In this document: one piece after another, positions 46,400 to 57,999 of the stretch
Layout: each line of letters begins with the position of its first letter
Position numbering within the stretch: the stretch's first letter is position 1
DNA from: Gigaspora rosea
Taxonomy: Eukaryota > Glomeromycota > Glomeromycetes > Diversisporales > Gigasporaceae
NCBI GenBank assembly: GCA_003550325.1
Contig: QKWP01000429.1
Location: forward strand, 180,483 to 244,482
Reading direction: 5' to 3'
DNA length: 64,000 nucleotides
Made by a program: the position numbers and the translations under genes
The notes under the pieces: generated by a model
Told to the model about the DNA's origin: nothing
The model's database searches: none
Seen by the model: the letters and a program-made list of their open reading frames with translations, nothing else

Positions 46400-47700
46400 C
46401 TTGTCACTTGCTTTCCAACAGAGAGCTGGCCAAGAGTTTAAAGCCCAGAATACCACTGTGAAACATTATATCATTCGGTGCAGTTTGTGCTATGCCTAAC
46501 TTTCTTTTACATAGGCGGATTATTGGCTGGTGTATATTTTCTAGGTCCTTTTCAGATAGGGCTGTGGCCTGCAAAATATACTCTAATTTTGGAAGAAGTA
46601 CCTGATTGTTTATATAGCTTAGCTGACTGGCTATCACCTTTTTCTTTTCTAAAACGTGTGTAAACAAACCAACAATCTTCTTCACTTTTCTTTTAATGCT
46701 AGCTAAATCTTTGGATGTGTGCAGGTATACATCCAGAAATTTGACATCACATAGTTTTGGTTCTGCAAGTAATTTCGACTTACAGAAAAAAACACAACTT
46801 TCTTCCTTTGGGAGCTTCGAGTTGATTATTACCAGCTTGAACTTGCTTCCATTAATTTCAATATCATTAATATGGAAAAACTGCTTTGCAATATAATTGT
46901 TCTTTTAATTGCTCCTTCAAGCCTGTGATCCATGTTGTGTCATTGGCATATGCAAAAACAGCCTGCCGCATGTTTAAGCTTCCTTCTTTGTCTGTGTTTG
47001 CCTTGAAACTATTTACTTTCACAATGTAGCCCAAGGACTTGTCCTTCTGAACCCTAACTAAAAGAGGGTTGTAGAAAATTCTCCATACCAAAGGAGAGAT
47101 AACCTCATCTTGGTCGATCCCATCCTCAGCTACGAACTCCTCTGTAAGGCCATACTCTGTTATTACTCGCATACGTCTCTTGCTGAAAAGGTTAATGACA
47201 AACTTGATTACAATTTCTAGAAGCTTTATTCTCCGCATAGCTTTTTCAAGCATCACTAGACTAACGGAATCAAACACCATCTTCATATCTTAGAAAAGGA
47301 GCCAAATTTCCTTTTTTTTCTCATGGGCCTCCTCAAAGAACGAGTTTAGGATATGGATAGGTTCCTTTGTCGAATTTTCTAGTAGACCTGCAAAATTAGG
47401 TTCTTGCAAAATGTTCTTGTCTTTAATTATTATACTTAGCCTCTTTGTTATAATTCTTGTTACACACTTGTGGAAGGCTTCTAATAATACAATTGGTCTC
47501 ATCCTATTCAACTCAAAACCCCAATCTTCCCCTTTAGGGATTGTATAAATTTGCACTACTTTCTATTTGTTTAGAATATTTTCCTGCACCAGACAGATAT
47601 TTGCAAAATTTTTGAAAGCTATATGCACTCTAAAATCTGCTTGCTTAATTAACTCGTAAGTAATATTAGATACCCCTGGTGCTGAATTTGTTCTAACCTC
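46400..47700 (-). pseudogene. LINE reverse transcriptase domain (decayed)
   Basis: Pieces on the minus strand: 47556-47290 with GFELNRMRPIVLLEAFHKCV (fingers), 47286-46867 with GIDQDEVISPLVWRIFYNPL (palm) and the active-site block FAYANDTTWITG, and 46685-46404 with LPKLEYILQATALSE (thumb). The active site normally reads [FY]ADD; here it is YAND, so one catalytic Asp is lost. Stops and frame changes separate the pieces. Confidence 0.85.
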
Positions 47701-48720
47701 ATTTAGCATTAGAAGTTATTCCTCTACTCTACCAGTAATAAAACTGGCTCATAATATTCTTCTTGAATCCCACTTAGTGGTTGATAAATACTTCTCTACT
47801 CTTCATTAATTAAGTCTAGCCAGGGATTCCTCCTTCTGAACTGCTCCTTAAAATGTTTGTTGGTCTTGGATAGAACTTCACTAGGTTCGAAGATTAACTC
47901 ATATTCATCATTCTCCTTGGTTAATGTTCAGTCCAAAACTACCATATTAAATGGCCTTTCAAAAATGCTTCTTAACATTTTCTTCTGCTCATTCACAATC
48001 ATTTCGCATCTTTTTTGCACATACTTTTTGATTTCCTTTTCTCTATATAATCTTTCTTCACAAATCAATTTGCCTTCTATGGCCTTCTACTACAAAATAC
48101 ATTATTAAGCCAACTATCAACAAGATTCAAGTTGACATCTGGTATCCTGGTACCTGCACTGGAATTAATACTTTTAATTTTATCATTCCAGCTGCTAGTC
48201 ATGTGATACACATTCTTGTTGCTTGCTACACTTTTAATTATTTTGCCAAGTTCCTTGGCTAATTTTTTAGTGAGCGACTCCTTATTCTTTTCTACAAATT
48301 TCTTCTTATTTTGAACCTTTTTCTTTGGCAATGTCTCTTTCGCTGCTTTCCAAATTGCTGCCTCGATTATGTCCCATAGCTGATCCATGCAGACCTTTCG
48401 CTCAGATACCTGACATAACTCATTACTTTGTTCATCTTTCAGTAGCAAGAATGGCAAATCTTATTCCATAAAGCCGTTCTGTAATTGTCACAGTTTTCCT
48501 TTGTTGCTTTGTCAAGCTTCCAAACCATTTGTGGTAAAGAAGTTTGTCTTGCTCTACATGTTGTATCTGCACTATTACTCTGATCCAAAAAAATTTCAAC
48601 CAAGGGCAATTCATGGTCACTACCATTTAGTGTTCCCATTTCGACAATGTCTGCTTTTAAAGCCTTGCTTATTAAGTTTTCAGACAACCATATTTGGTCT
48701 ATTCTTGTACATCAGAGAAG
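47701..48720 (-). pseudogene. LINE endonuclease C-terminus and linker
   Basis: 48720-48439 on the minus strand reads RIDQIWLSENLISKAL, then NGSDHELPLVEIF; the S-D-H triplet is the end of the apurinic-type endonuclease active site. 48457-48077 is a lysine-rich linker (KLAKELGKIIKSVASNKNVY). Directly continuous with 52710-53375 before the 4-kb insertion. Confidence 0.75.
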
Positions 48721-49097
48721 TTTTTATAGTGCAGATCTGCGCAGATTTTTTAAAAAAAACAATTATCAAAAATCAATACAGATCTGTGACCCTGCTGGTG
48801 ATCGTTGAAGATATTTTTTTTTATTTTCTGTGCAGATTTAATTTTCTGCGCAGATTTTTAACAATTAACAATTCATAATCTGCATAGATCTTTAACAATT
48901 AACAATTCAATACTCTGTGCAGATTGTAAAAAATAAAAAAAATAACAAAAAAGCAGATAATAAAAAATTACTATATGCTCGCCTAAATATTCAATGCTAA
49001 CTAATTTTTCATATATTAAAACAATAATTCGAATATTCATATATTTTAACAATTTAATTTATTACAAAACGCATTAAAAAAAAAGAAGTTTAATATG

Positions 49098-49600
49098 CTT
49101 CGTACCCATGTGATGTGCTTGTATATCGCACCCTAATTTGATTGGCTAAATTTGCAGATTATTTTTTTTTATAAAATAACAATTTTTGATAAAATTCTTT
49201 AAATTAAGAATTAGTCTATGAAATTTTAAAAAAAAGTCTTAAAATTTTTTGCGCCTATATGCAAAATTTAGTGCTGAACAAGTTTACTTAGTCGAACTGG
49301 AAAGATTGTCTTAATAAAATTTAGAGAAATCATCAAAAAACAAGTTAAACAAAATGAAAAATTGTGAATATCTTTAAATTTTATTAAGATAAACTTTTTA
49401 CTTCGACTAAGTAAATGTGTTCAGCACAAAATTTTGCATATAGGCACAAAAAAATTTAAGAATTACTTAGTAAACCTTCTATACTAACTCTAACCTAAAA
49501 ATTTTCACAATAATTTGTTTATTTTTTTAAAAATAACGATCTACAAATTTAGCCAATCAAATTGGGTACGATATATAAGCACATCGCAGGGTGCGAGATA
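49098..49600. repeat. About 500-bp imperfect palindrome
   Basis: GATGTGCTTGTATATCGCAC with AATTTGATTGGCTAAATTTG at the left pairs with the corresponding stretch at 49548-49600. Inner arms carry TGCTGAACAAGTTTACTTAG (49272-49291) and its partner near 49405-49425, around a centre near 49345. Confidence 0.7.
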
Positions 49601-49669
49601 TGCATTTATTCAAAAAAAAATTAAAAAAAAAATACAAAAAATAATACAAATTATAACATAAACCCAATT

Positions 49670-50520
49670 CCAACTATTATACTACATCCCAACTATCACT
49701 ATGTCCCAACCATTATGCTAAATCCTATACTAACTATTATGCTATGCCCTATACTTAGAGGTTGTACCTGAAATAAATTTCAAATTCCGGATAACCCACC
49801 CATTTACCAGATTATTACCGGGTCACAAACCGGATTGTTTTAAAAAACCCGGGTTACCCAGGTGACCCAGTTGACCCAGTTTGTTTGATTGGCTAATGCA
49901 AAATTGAGGTAGCTCTTAAGAGTATGTAATTTTTTTAGAGGTTGTACCTGTTAAAAAATTTAAGCTTCGGGTTACTCACCTGTTTACAACATTATAAACT
50001 GGGTCATCTTAATAATCCGGGAAACCGAGTTTTTTTGATTGGTTGATGCAAAATCATAAATTCTCATATGCATTTTTTTTAAAAAACTACGTATAATAAT
50101 AATGGTAACTGATAAATTTATTTAATCTTTATGTATAAAATTTAATATATAAGTTTTCCGGCCTAAAAATCATTCGGCAAATTTTACAGGTGCACCGAGA
50201 ATCATGATAATAGCTGTTACATAATCAGTTTATTCTCCAACGGCTAGAGGCTGTCAGAAAATAAACTGGGTTTAAATAATAAAATTTAAAATGACCTCAC
50301 TCCCAACGGACATACGTACTGTACATACGTTTTATGGATAATTAATCCGGGTCATCCGGTTAACGATAGCTATGACCTGGTTGACAGGTGTTAACCGGGT
50401 TACCCGGGTAACACTTATATGGGTACAAGCTCTACCTATACTAACTATCATGCTACATCCCATACTAACTATCTTTCGTGCTGTACATTCTACCATCATG
50501 CTATATTTGTTTTATAACAA
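49670..50520. repeat. Short tandem repeat (about 25 bp) split by a hAT-type element
   Basis: Variants of CTAACTATTATGCTACATCC occur several times at 49670-49755 and again at 50435-50520. They were contiguous before the insertion at 49756-50434. Confidence 0.6.
49756..50434. mobile_element. hAT-type element (679 bp) with CCCGGGTTACCC motifs
   Basis: Ends TAGAGGTTGTACC and GGTACAAGCTCTA, flanked by CCTATACT (49748-49755, 50435-50442). GGGTTACCC and GACCCAG-type motifs near both ends. Its first 170 bp are duplicated internally starting at 49935. No coding sequence. Confidence 0.9.
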
Positions 50521-50639
50521 TCGTACTATGTTCGTTCTAAAAAAAAAAAAACATTCTGTACTATGTTTGTTTTATTCTAAAAAAAAATATTAGTACTATA
50601 TTAAAACAAAAAAAAAAAAGTCAAAATACTTAGCTGTGC

Positions 50640-51440
50640 GTGCTGTACCAAAAGAGATGCAATAAACCCATTACCAAGAATGAAAAATTATTAAAAAAAA
50701 CAAAATTCAATGACAGCGACGAAAATGCACTATCTGCGAAAGAAATGGGCAACACTAACGATGAAAATGGACTAAACAAGACACCAAAGAACATTAACGA
50801 CAAAAATGCGCTACTGGCGCAAGAAATTGATGACAAAAAAAAAAAGATACCAAAGGATACTACTTACGAACAAGTGACTGAATTAGGTGACAATAAACCA
50901 ATCTCCGGTGAAAGAGAAACACCGTACTTAACGATTCCAAGCACCAACCAGCGAAAAAAGACAAACAGGCAACACCAACAACGCAAGGTACCAACTAGCA
51001 AAAAATAAAGAGAAATACCATACTTAACGATTCCAAGCACCAACCAGTAAAAAAAGAAAAAAAAAACAAACAGGCAACACCAACGACACAAGGCACCAAC
51101 TAGCAAAAGATAAAAAACACTCAAACTGAAACAAAATTCAACAACAGTGACGAAAATGCACTATCGGCGAAAGAAATGAGCAACGCTAATAATGAAAATG
51201 GACTAAACAAGACACCAAAGAACATTAACGACAAAAAATGCACTACTGGTGCAAGAAATGGCCGACAAAAAAAAAAAGACACCAAACATACTACTTACGA
51301 ACAAGAGTGACTGGATTAGGTGACAATTTCCAATCTCCGGTGAAAGACCGTACTTAACGATTCCAAGCACCAACCAGCAAAAAAAGACAAACAGGCAACA
51401 CCAACAACGCAAGGCACCAACCAGCAAAAGAAGACACCAA
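50640..51440 (+). CDS. Tandemly duplicated lysine/asparagine-rich ORF, unrecognised
   Basis: An open frame at 50640-51008 (123 codons) encodes a hydrophilic peptide with NDSDENALSAKEMGNTNDEN and LNKTPKNINDKNALLAQEID. A diverged second unit follows at about 51128-51440 with the same order (NNSDENALSAKEMSNANNEN) but shifted frames. The repeat of a phrase such as ACGATTCCAAGCACCAACCA four times shows additional internal duplication. No domain, signal or homology recognised. It could be a low-complexity remnant of a gene rather than an active one. Confidence 0.3.
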
Positions 51441-51589
51441 CAACGAACTATCTAAAAAGAAATTAAATATATGTGTTAGTATAGTACTAACACTGTAATA
51501 AAAAAAAAGACAAAAGCAAAAAAAATAAATAACTTATCTTTTATTTGCCCTGTGTAACTAGTGATTATCACTGCCAGAATTTAAATAAA

Positions 51590-51750
51590 ATTTAAAAATT
51601 TAAATAATTTTAAATTAAATATAAAATAAAAATTTAAAAAATTTTAAAAAAAATTAAAAGTAAATACGTAATAAAAATTATATAAAAAAAAATAAATTAG
51701 AAAAAAAAATAAGACAATAAAAAAACGAAAAATAAAAATTTAAATGATAA

Positions 51751-51781
<31 letters not shown>

Positions 51782-52215
51782 AATAAATAATACGTATAAA
51801 AAAAATTTAATAAATAAAAATTTAAAAAAAAACAACGAAAAAAAATAATAATTTAATAAAATTATAAAATTTAATAAAAAACCCCTGAAATAAATTTTTA
51901 AATAAATAAAAAAAATTTACATTAAAATTTTTAAAATAAAAAAAAAGTAGTGTACATGTACGTACATGCATATAGGGAATAAAAGTAGATTCCGGTTATT
52001 CCTTATTATACAGTAGGAATAACCAGAAATTTACTTTTTATTTCGAATTTTTTAAAAAATAAAAGATAAAAAAAAATGATAATAATAAAAAAATTAAAAT
52101 GTAAAAGTAAAAAAATTAAAAAAAAAACAACAAAAAAAATTAAAAAAAACAATAGAAATTAAAAAAAAATCCAAAAAAATGATTAAATTAAAAAAAAAAA
52201 GAAAAAAAAGAAAAA
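51590..52215. repeat. Extremely A-rich low-complexity tract
   Basis: About 600 bp of A-runs with AAATTT and AATAAT repeats. Embedded at about 51980-52045 is a hairpin whose arms GGTTATTCC and GGAATAACC stand out from the background, next to TACATGTACGTACATG. Confidence 0.7.
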
Positions 52216-52709
52216 AAAACGTGTAAACGCGTATTTATTTATTTATTTATTGGTTTGTTTTGTTTATTGTTTTTCTCTTTGTGTTCTTACTAGCAGGTAA
52301 GTATCATAGTTATAATTTTGGAGATTATCGCAGATTATTTAATAGGCGGCGCCTATTATAATCTGCAAAAATTATACTTTTTAAAAATTTGCACAAATTT
52401 TTGGCAAAAAATCTGCGAAGAACTACAAAAATCTAAATTTTAAAGATCTTTGAAACAAGATTCTGAACTTATTTGATAAATTTGAAGATCACTACAGATT
52501 ATTAATGTTTTTAATTTCCTGATTCTATTATAATCTGCGAATATTATACTTTTTAAATATTTTTACAGATTTTTGGCAAAAAATCTGCGAAGAACTGCAA
52601 AAATCTAAATTTTGAAGATCTTTGCAATTTTTTAAACAAAATTCTGCACTTATTTGATAAATTTGAACATTACTACAAATTATTAATATTTTTATTTTCC
52701 TGATGTACT

Positions 52710-53380
52710 TGTATGACCGTTACTCCAAATGTATTTTCTGGTGCTGGAATTTAGCCTTCTATAAGCATCTACAAAGAGTTTCTTTTCCAACTATATAAAC
52801 AGGAAGCACCGTTTGAGGTTTGATGTTTGCGAGGACTTATCCAATAGTTTGTTGGGTATAAGGTTAAAGTCCCCCATTAAAACGATTTGCCAGGTTTTCT
52901 CAATTTTGTTAACTATTTCTTGGATTTTCCCGATAACCATTTTTGCACATGTCTCATCATTTGGAGGTATGTAAGCTACCATTACTAGTAGTTTACACTT
53001 TTTAAGAAAGATGTACGCACATATTAAATACTCATTAAATCGTTCTATTTTGCCTATATGTTGCTCAATGTCCCTGTGTATCAACAGTCCTATACCTGAC
53101 CTCTTGAGTTTGTCAAATGACGCACTCAACCAAAAACTTCTAAAATTGCCCAGATCCTTCGCCATAAATTTTGCTTCTCTTTCGCCTAGATTCGTTTCTG
53201 CTATTCTGATTATATCTACTTTCTCCTCAAAAGCCCACGAAACTAAAAAATCTACTCTATGAAATTGCGGTTTAAGTCCATTAATATTATGAAATGCACA
53301 TACTATTTTCCTTTTCTGAGTCCTACCCAAAAGCGCAACATCTTTGTACTGCTTCGATGTTGCTCTATTCTCCATTACAA
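52710..53380 (-). pseudogene. LINE endonuclease domain, N-terminal part
   Basis: The open frame 53375-52791 begins MENRATSKQYKD and shows the apurinic-type endonuclease order: CAFHNINGLKP, IIRIAETNL (catalytic Glu), SGIGLLIHRD, VMVAYIPPNDE and VLMGDFNLIPN (catalytic Asp and Asn). It nicks target DNA to start reverse transcription. The frame stops at 52791 but continues with changed phase (FVDAYRRLNSS) up to the 4-kb insertion. Confidence 0.85.
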
Positions 53381-53553
53381 CTGGGACGCCCTTCAGGGGT
53401 GATTGGGCCTTTCCAGCCCTTGTTTTTCTTCAATTCTGTTAAGACATCTCAGAATTTCTTCCAAGATACTTTTTTCCTCAAAATTGATGCTTTAGAGAGG
53501 TGAACTATGTACATTTTCTTTTGTAATTCCTACTTCTGCTCTGGTGCTTTTGT
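53381..53553 (-). pseudogene. LINE ORF1 tail, 5'-truncated
   Basis: On the minus strand a frame reading EEILRCLNRIEEKQGLERP ends at TGA shortly before the ORF2 start. A coiled-coil-like ORF1 end is expected at this place in a two-ORF LINE. The element is cut at about 53553. Confidence 0.4.
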
Positions 53554-54069
53554 TACAGATATTGTAAATAAACATGGCATATATATACGTATTCTACATT
53601 GGTATGTAATAAAAGGTAGTTTTGCGGCATAGTCCGAAAACATGTTACACAATTAATAATATCAGAATTAAATAAATTGTCATTGTGTGCTTTCTTTACC
53701 AAAGATTCATTATTTGTGAATTTGTTGCTTTCTATTTTCATCATGGTTAGGACATATGTAACCTCAAGTCATTGCTACAATAATACAGTGCAACAGTATG
53801 AAACACACGTCAGAAGTAGTTGCGTTTTTATGAAGATCAATATCTAAAATAAATAAAATAGTATATAAGCCCAATTATACAATGTACAATGTTTAAAAAA
53901 ACATGTCTATCATTATATATAGGATTTTTGAATCTAAGTTCATAACTTCCTGGGGCTTTTACAGAAGGTCTGTAATTGTAATGTAATAACAAGTACATAC
54001 AAGAACAAGTACGTACTATATATAAAAATGTTAGAATAAACAATTTCCTTTTTGGATAAAATGGGCAAT

Positions 54070-57000
54070 TAGGGTACGGCATGGGCCAGGCTAACCTGGA
54101 AATTTCTGGGCCGGACCAGGCTTGGGCCCAGTTTGGGCCCATATTTTTGAGCCCATTAACTTGTGGGCCGGGCTTGGGTTTGACCCACAAAAATACTGGG
54201 CCGGGCTTGGGCTTTGTGAGAATACCCAGTTAGGCCCAATAGGCCATATGATTATTTATTAATCTGTTTTACTTTTATTTGATGATTGATAAAAAAGTCC
54301 ACTTTTTTTGGTCGATTGACCTGCAGATATATGCAGTAACACAAGATAATCATATTTGCTATTAATAAAGTGTGTTTAGTAACCGACGTGTGTATGTACG
54401 TGCGTAAAAAAAAAATCTAGGTAAGTTTGAGTAAACGGATTATTATATGGAAAGTTCTTTACTGTACTTTAAAACTAGACAAAGTATTTATAAAAGGATT
54501 TCTTTATATGTATTGGAACCAAAAGGTACACGATTGAGAAGAGTTATTAAGAAGAGACCCATATTTAGATTTAAGTTAAAATATTTGGACTCTTTTCTTT
54601 TAGGCTACGTGGCTTGAAAGTATTAAAAATAGGTCGTTCAAACCATATTATAGAAGATGGACTATGGTATGTCGGCATCATTTTGATCGAAAGAAGTTAG
54701 ATATTGTCTATTTTAATTAGACAACTAATCTATTATTAGAAATACAAAGCATCTATTCTGCCGTAAGTGAAGACGAAAGTCCTGAGATAACTGCAAATAA
54801 TGAGAACTTTGAAATAACCGAAAATCCTGAAGTAACTAACGAAAGTCCTAAAGAAACAGAAATTAATAAAAAACGTAAAGAAACAATTCAGAATCATGGG
54901 TTTTTAAGAAGGACATTTTAAGAATAATCCTCAAAGAGGTAAAATGTTTGCTTTACGATGTTATAGTTTTTAATTTGGTGAATTAGTTAACATTATTCAT
55001 ATAATTTAGAAAATTATGCGATATGCTCATACTGTGGAAATAGTTTAAAACACGATAATACAACTGGAACTAGCTCATTAATCCGTCACTTGAAAAATAC
55101 AAAATGTAAAAAACATTTGAAGATAAATGAATCCCAGCAAACGTTGCAATTAGCCACGGCGGGTCTTGTAAATTATAAGTTTTGCCAAGAAAAAAGTCGA
55201 AATGAAATGGTAGAAATGATTATTAGACATTCGTACCCATTTCGAATAGTTGAGCACGAAGGATTTATAAAGTTTGTTAATGGCTTACAGCCAAAATATA
55301 AAGTGGTAAGTGAAAAAACGGTTCATAGAGATTGTATAGAAATCGCCGAAGAGCTTAAAGAGAAAGCTTATGCAATGGTAAGTAATGCACCTGGACGTTT
55401 AAACTATATGACCGATATGTGGACGTCGAATCAGACTCTTGGTTACATGGTTGTTACCTGTCATTTTATCGATATAAACTGGAAACTCCAAAAGCTAGTC
55501 ATAGCCTTTAGAATGGTTCCCACACCACACACAGGTGTTGTAATTAGTGAAACGCTCTTTAAATGCTTTAATGATTGGGATGTTACATCGAAAACATTGG
55601 CAATCACTACGGACAACGCAACCAGTAATGATGCCATGATTACTGACATAAAGCACAGGCTTGAGGATGAAAACATGCTCGTTGCTAATGGTAATTTATT
55701 GCACCAACACTGCTGTGCACATATATTAAATCTCGTTGTTAATGATGGTCTCAAAACGGTTAAAAATATTATATGCAAAATTCGAGAATGCACGAAGTGG
55801 GTACACAGTTTACAAGCTAGGCTACAAAACTTTGAGGATGCGGTAATTGGGTGCTGTGCTGAGCTTATATCAAGTCAACGTCCAGCACTGGATGTTCCTA
55901 CGAGATGGAATTCGGTTTATATAATGTTAAAATCCACTATTCCATATAAGTGTGTGTTCGAACGTCTTGCATTACGAGACATTAATTTTGATCATATTAT
56001 GCCTTCGGATGAGAATTGGAATAGAGCTAAATGTATTTGCGATTTTCTAAAACCTTTTAATGAAGGTAATAATCAATTTTAATATATTTTAATAAAAAAA
56101 TATATATTAATTAGTTGTTTATTTTTTTAACACAGTCACGAATATTATCTCAGGAAGCATATATCCGACGCTGAATATTTTTCTTCCCCACTTAGTAAAA
56201 ATTAAATTACATCTCGAAAAAAATGCTAATAATATAGAGCCTTTTATTTGTCAGATGGTTATACCCATGCAAGCCAAATTCGATAAGTACTGGGCAAATA
56301 TGGGGGATACAGTTTGTATTGCGTCGATGTTGGACCCTCGTTACAAGATGTCACTATTAACTCATATATATAAGTATAAAATGCACTTGACATGCACTGA
56401 AGCCGAGGAAAAGCTGGATTTTATTAAAAAAAGGTGATATAATACCATTAATTAAAAACTATTTTGTATATCGAATGAGCTAAAAGTCTTTAAACAGGTT
56501 TTTTTTCTTAATCGCTAAGATTATTAACACTTATATTAGTAATCATTACATATTTGTTACGTATTAATTACGTATTTATGATACAATTGTACGCCAATAT
56601 CGTTTCTAGGCTTCATGCCAAGAGTTTCAAAAAAAATTTTTGATATGTATAAATCTTAGCATAGAGACTTTTTACACATTTGGTAACAACTGGATAAAGC
56701 TTATATAACTTTCATTATTTTTAATTTAACTTTTATATAGGGCCACGATGATTTATAAATCAACATATCTTCAATATACGGTTGCATCTAATAATCACTA
56801 TTATTCTAATTTGAATCTGCAAGAAGACGATTTAATGCAAGAATTTGACCAGTATATTGCGGCAAACCAAGTTAATGTAATCAACGATATGGATGAGTTT
56901 GAACTTTATCTTTCTGATCCACTTCTTCCCCGTTCTTCCTCTAGTACTTTTGATGTTCTAGGTTGGTGGAATGAAAATACATTAAAATATCCATCTGTTG

Positions 57001-57999
57001 CATTAATGGCCAGAGGTATTCTTGCTATTCCTATAACTTCTGTGGCATCGAAGCAGTAAGTAGAATTCTATTAAAATTAGCTAACTTATGTAAATTAACT
57101 ATATTAATTATTTATTTAGGTATTCAGTGCGGCTGGTAGAATTGTTAACGATTATTGATCAGATCTTAGTCCAGAAGTTATCGAAGTGTTAATATGCAGC
57201 CAAGATTGGTTGAAAGGTGCAAAGGAACGAGGATGGACAGAATAAAAGGTTGTATATTTTATTTTTAAAACTGGTCAATTAAACAATAAATTAATTATCT
57301 TCTTTGATTATCTATATTTTTATATAAGCATTCACACTTTACCAAATGCATATAAAATGTAGAAATTCTTTGCATTCATTAAATAGAGAACTTGGAAACT
57401 CTGTAACTCGAACTAACCTAACTTACAGTTTGTTGATCTGCCCTGCATACAAGATGTCGAGGCTTTGAAATAAATGTTCTATAATATATCAAATCTTTAA
57501 AAAAAATATAAATAATTTTTATGCGAAGATTAGTAAGTGGGCTCGATTTAGACAAACCTGGTCCATATGCTTTATTTCCCATATAGGGAATTAACTAGAA
57601 AACAATGTTTGACATTTTTTTACATTTTTTTATTATATGCTGTTTTTGCATCAAAATTAATAAATATGAGATTAAAATGAAATCAGATTACAATGAAATA
57701 TGTATAGTATAAGCAATTGACAAGCCAGTGAAAAATAAAATTTTTGAGGTGTATTTTTTAGGGTTAGGGGTTAAGGTTTAGTTTTAGAGTAGAGTTTATA
57801 TTAAACAAGTATAAATGGGTTCTTTATGACAAAGCCCAATGGGCCAGGCTTGGGCAGGCCTAGCTTTTGAAGGAAGCCCGACCCGGCCCATGATCTGGGC
57901 TTTTTTTTTTTTCTGGGCCGGGCTTGGGCTCAAAAATATTTTCCGGGCCAGGTTTTAATTTGGAAAAGCCCAGCCCGGCCCGGCCTATGCCGTACCCTA
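54070..57999 (+). mobile_element. hAT transposon, nearly complete (3.9 kb)
   Basis: Ends TAGGGTACGGCATGGGCC and GGCCTATGCCGTACCCTA, flanked by TGGGCAAT (54062-54069, 58000-58007); copy B near 28478-28486 shows the single-copy empty site. GGGCCGGGCTTGGGC-type motifs fill about 170 bp at each end. It encodes a multi-exon transposase with a few disabling changes. Confidence 0.95.
54750..57244 (+). pseudogene. hAT transposase with BED zinc finger, lightly damaged
   Basis: N-terminal acidic region, then a BED finger (55021-55116: CSYCGNSL...IRHLKNTKC). The main exon runs to 56065, with introns 56066-56135 and 56434-56740 (GT...AG), then an exon to about 57055 and a last exon to 57244. Conserved blocks are present in order: TDMWTSNQTLGYM, AITTDNATSND, CCAHILNLVVNDGLK, then the dimerisation block ELYLSDPLLPRS, WWNENTLKYP, MARGILAIP. 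Damage: frame changes around 54895-54930 before the BED finger, a one-base irregularity at the last donor (57056), and an in-frame TGA at 57154-57156 where family members have Arg. The family cuts and pastes DNA with 8-bp duplications, as observed. Probably inactive as encoded. Confidence 0.88.

Larger units (their letters stand above)
48716..52703. mobile_element. About 4-kb composite insertion in the LINE
   Basis: Splits the LINE endonuclease between SNGHTSTSG (minus strand near 52710) and TRIDQIWLSEN (near 48705). The terminal 280 bp on the left and 380 bp on the right share CTGCGCAGAT, ATCTGCGAA and CAGATCTGC motifs. TACATCAG and CTGATGTA flank the insert in inverted orientation. The interior includes a palindrome, a hAT-type element, a duplicated lysine-rich ORF and a very A-rich tract. 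No transposase seen; the exact ends are uncertain by a few bases. Confidence 0.6.
43483..53553 (-). mobile_element. LINE (non-LTR retrotransposon), minus strand, interrupted
   Basis: Order on the minus strand: ORF1 tail (53553-53380), endonuclease (53375 to about 52710), a 4-kb foreign insert (about 48716-52703), endonuclease C-terminus, linker, reverse transcriptase, RNase H, a Cys/Lys-rich tail, then a poly(A) run seen as TTTTTTTTT at 43483-43491. The poly(A) abuts the 138-bp satellite, so insertion was into the retroelement copy 2. The 5' end is truncated and abuts copy C of the duplicated block. Confidence 0.85.

Noticed and set aside
48501..48878. 125-codon plus-strand open frame
   Set aside because: It lies opposite the LINE endonuclease region and runs into inserted DNA; it is a reverse-strand shadow.
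50864..51427. Minus-strand open frames with hydrophobic Cys/Trp/Phe repeats (50864-51124, 51203-51427)
   Set aside because: They are antisense shadows of the lysine/asparagine-rich tandem repeat; apparent membrane segments come from reverse-complemented A-rich codons.
53837..54190. 117-codon minus-strand open frame (and the similar 28309-28674)
   Set aside because: It crosses from the duplicated block into the hAT terminus, so the fusion is accidental.
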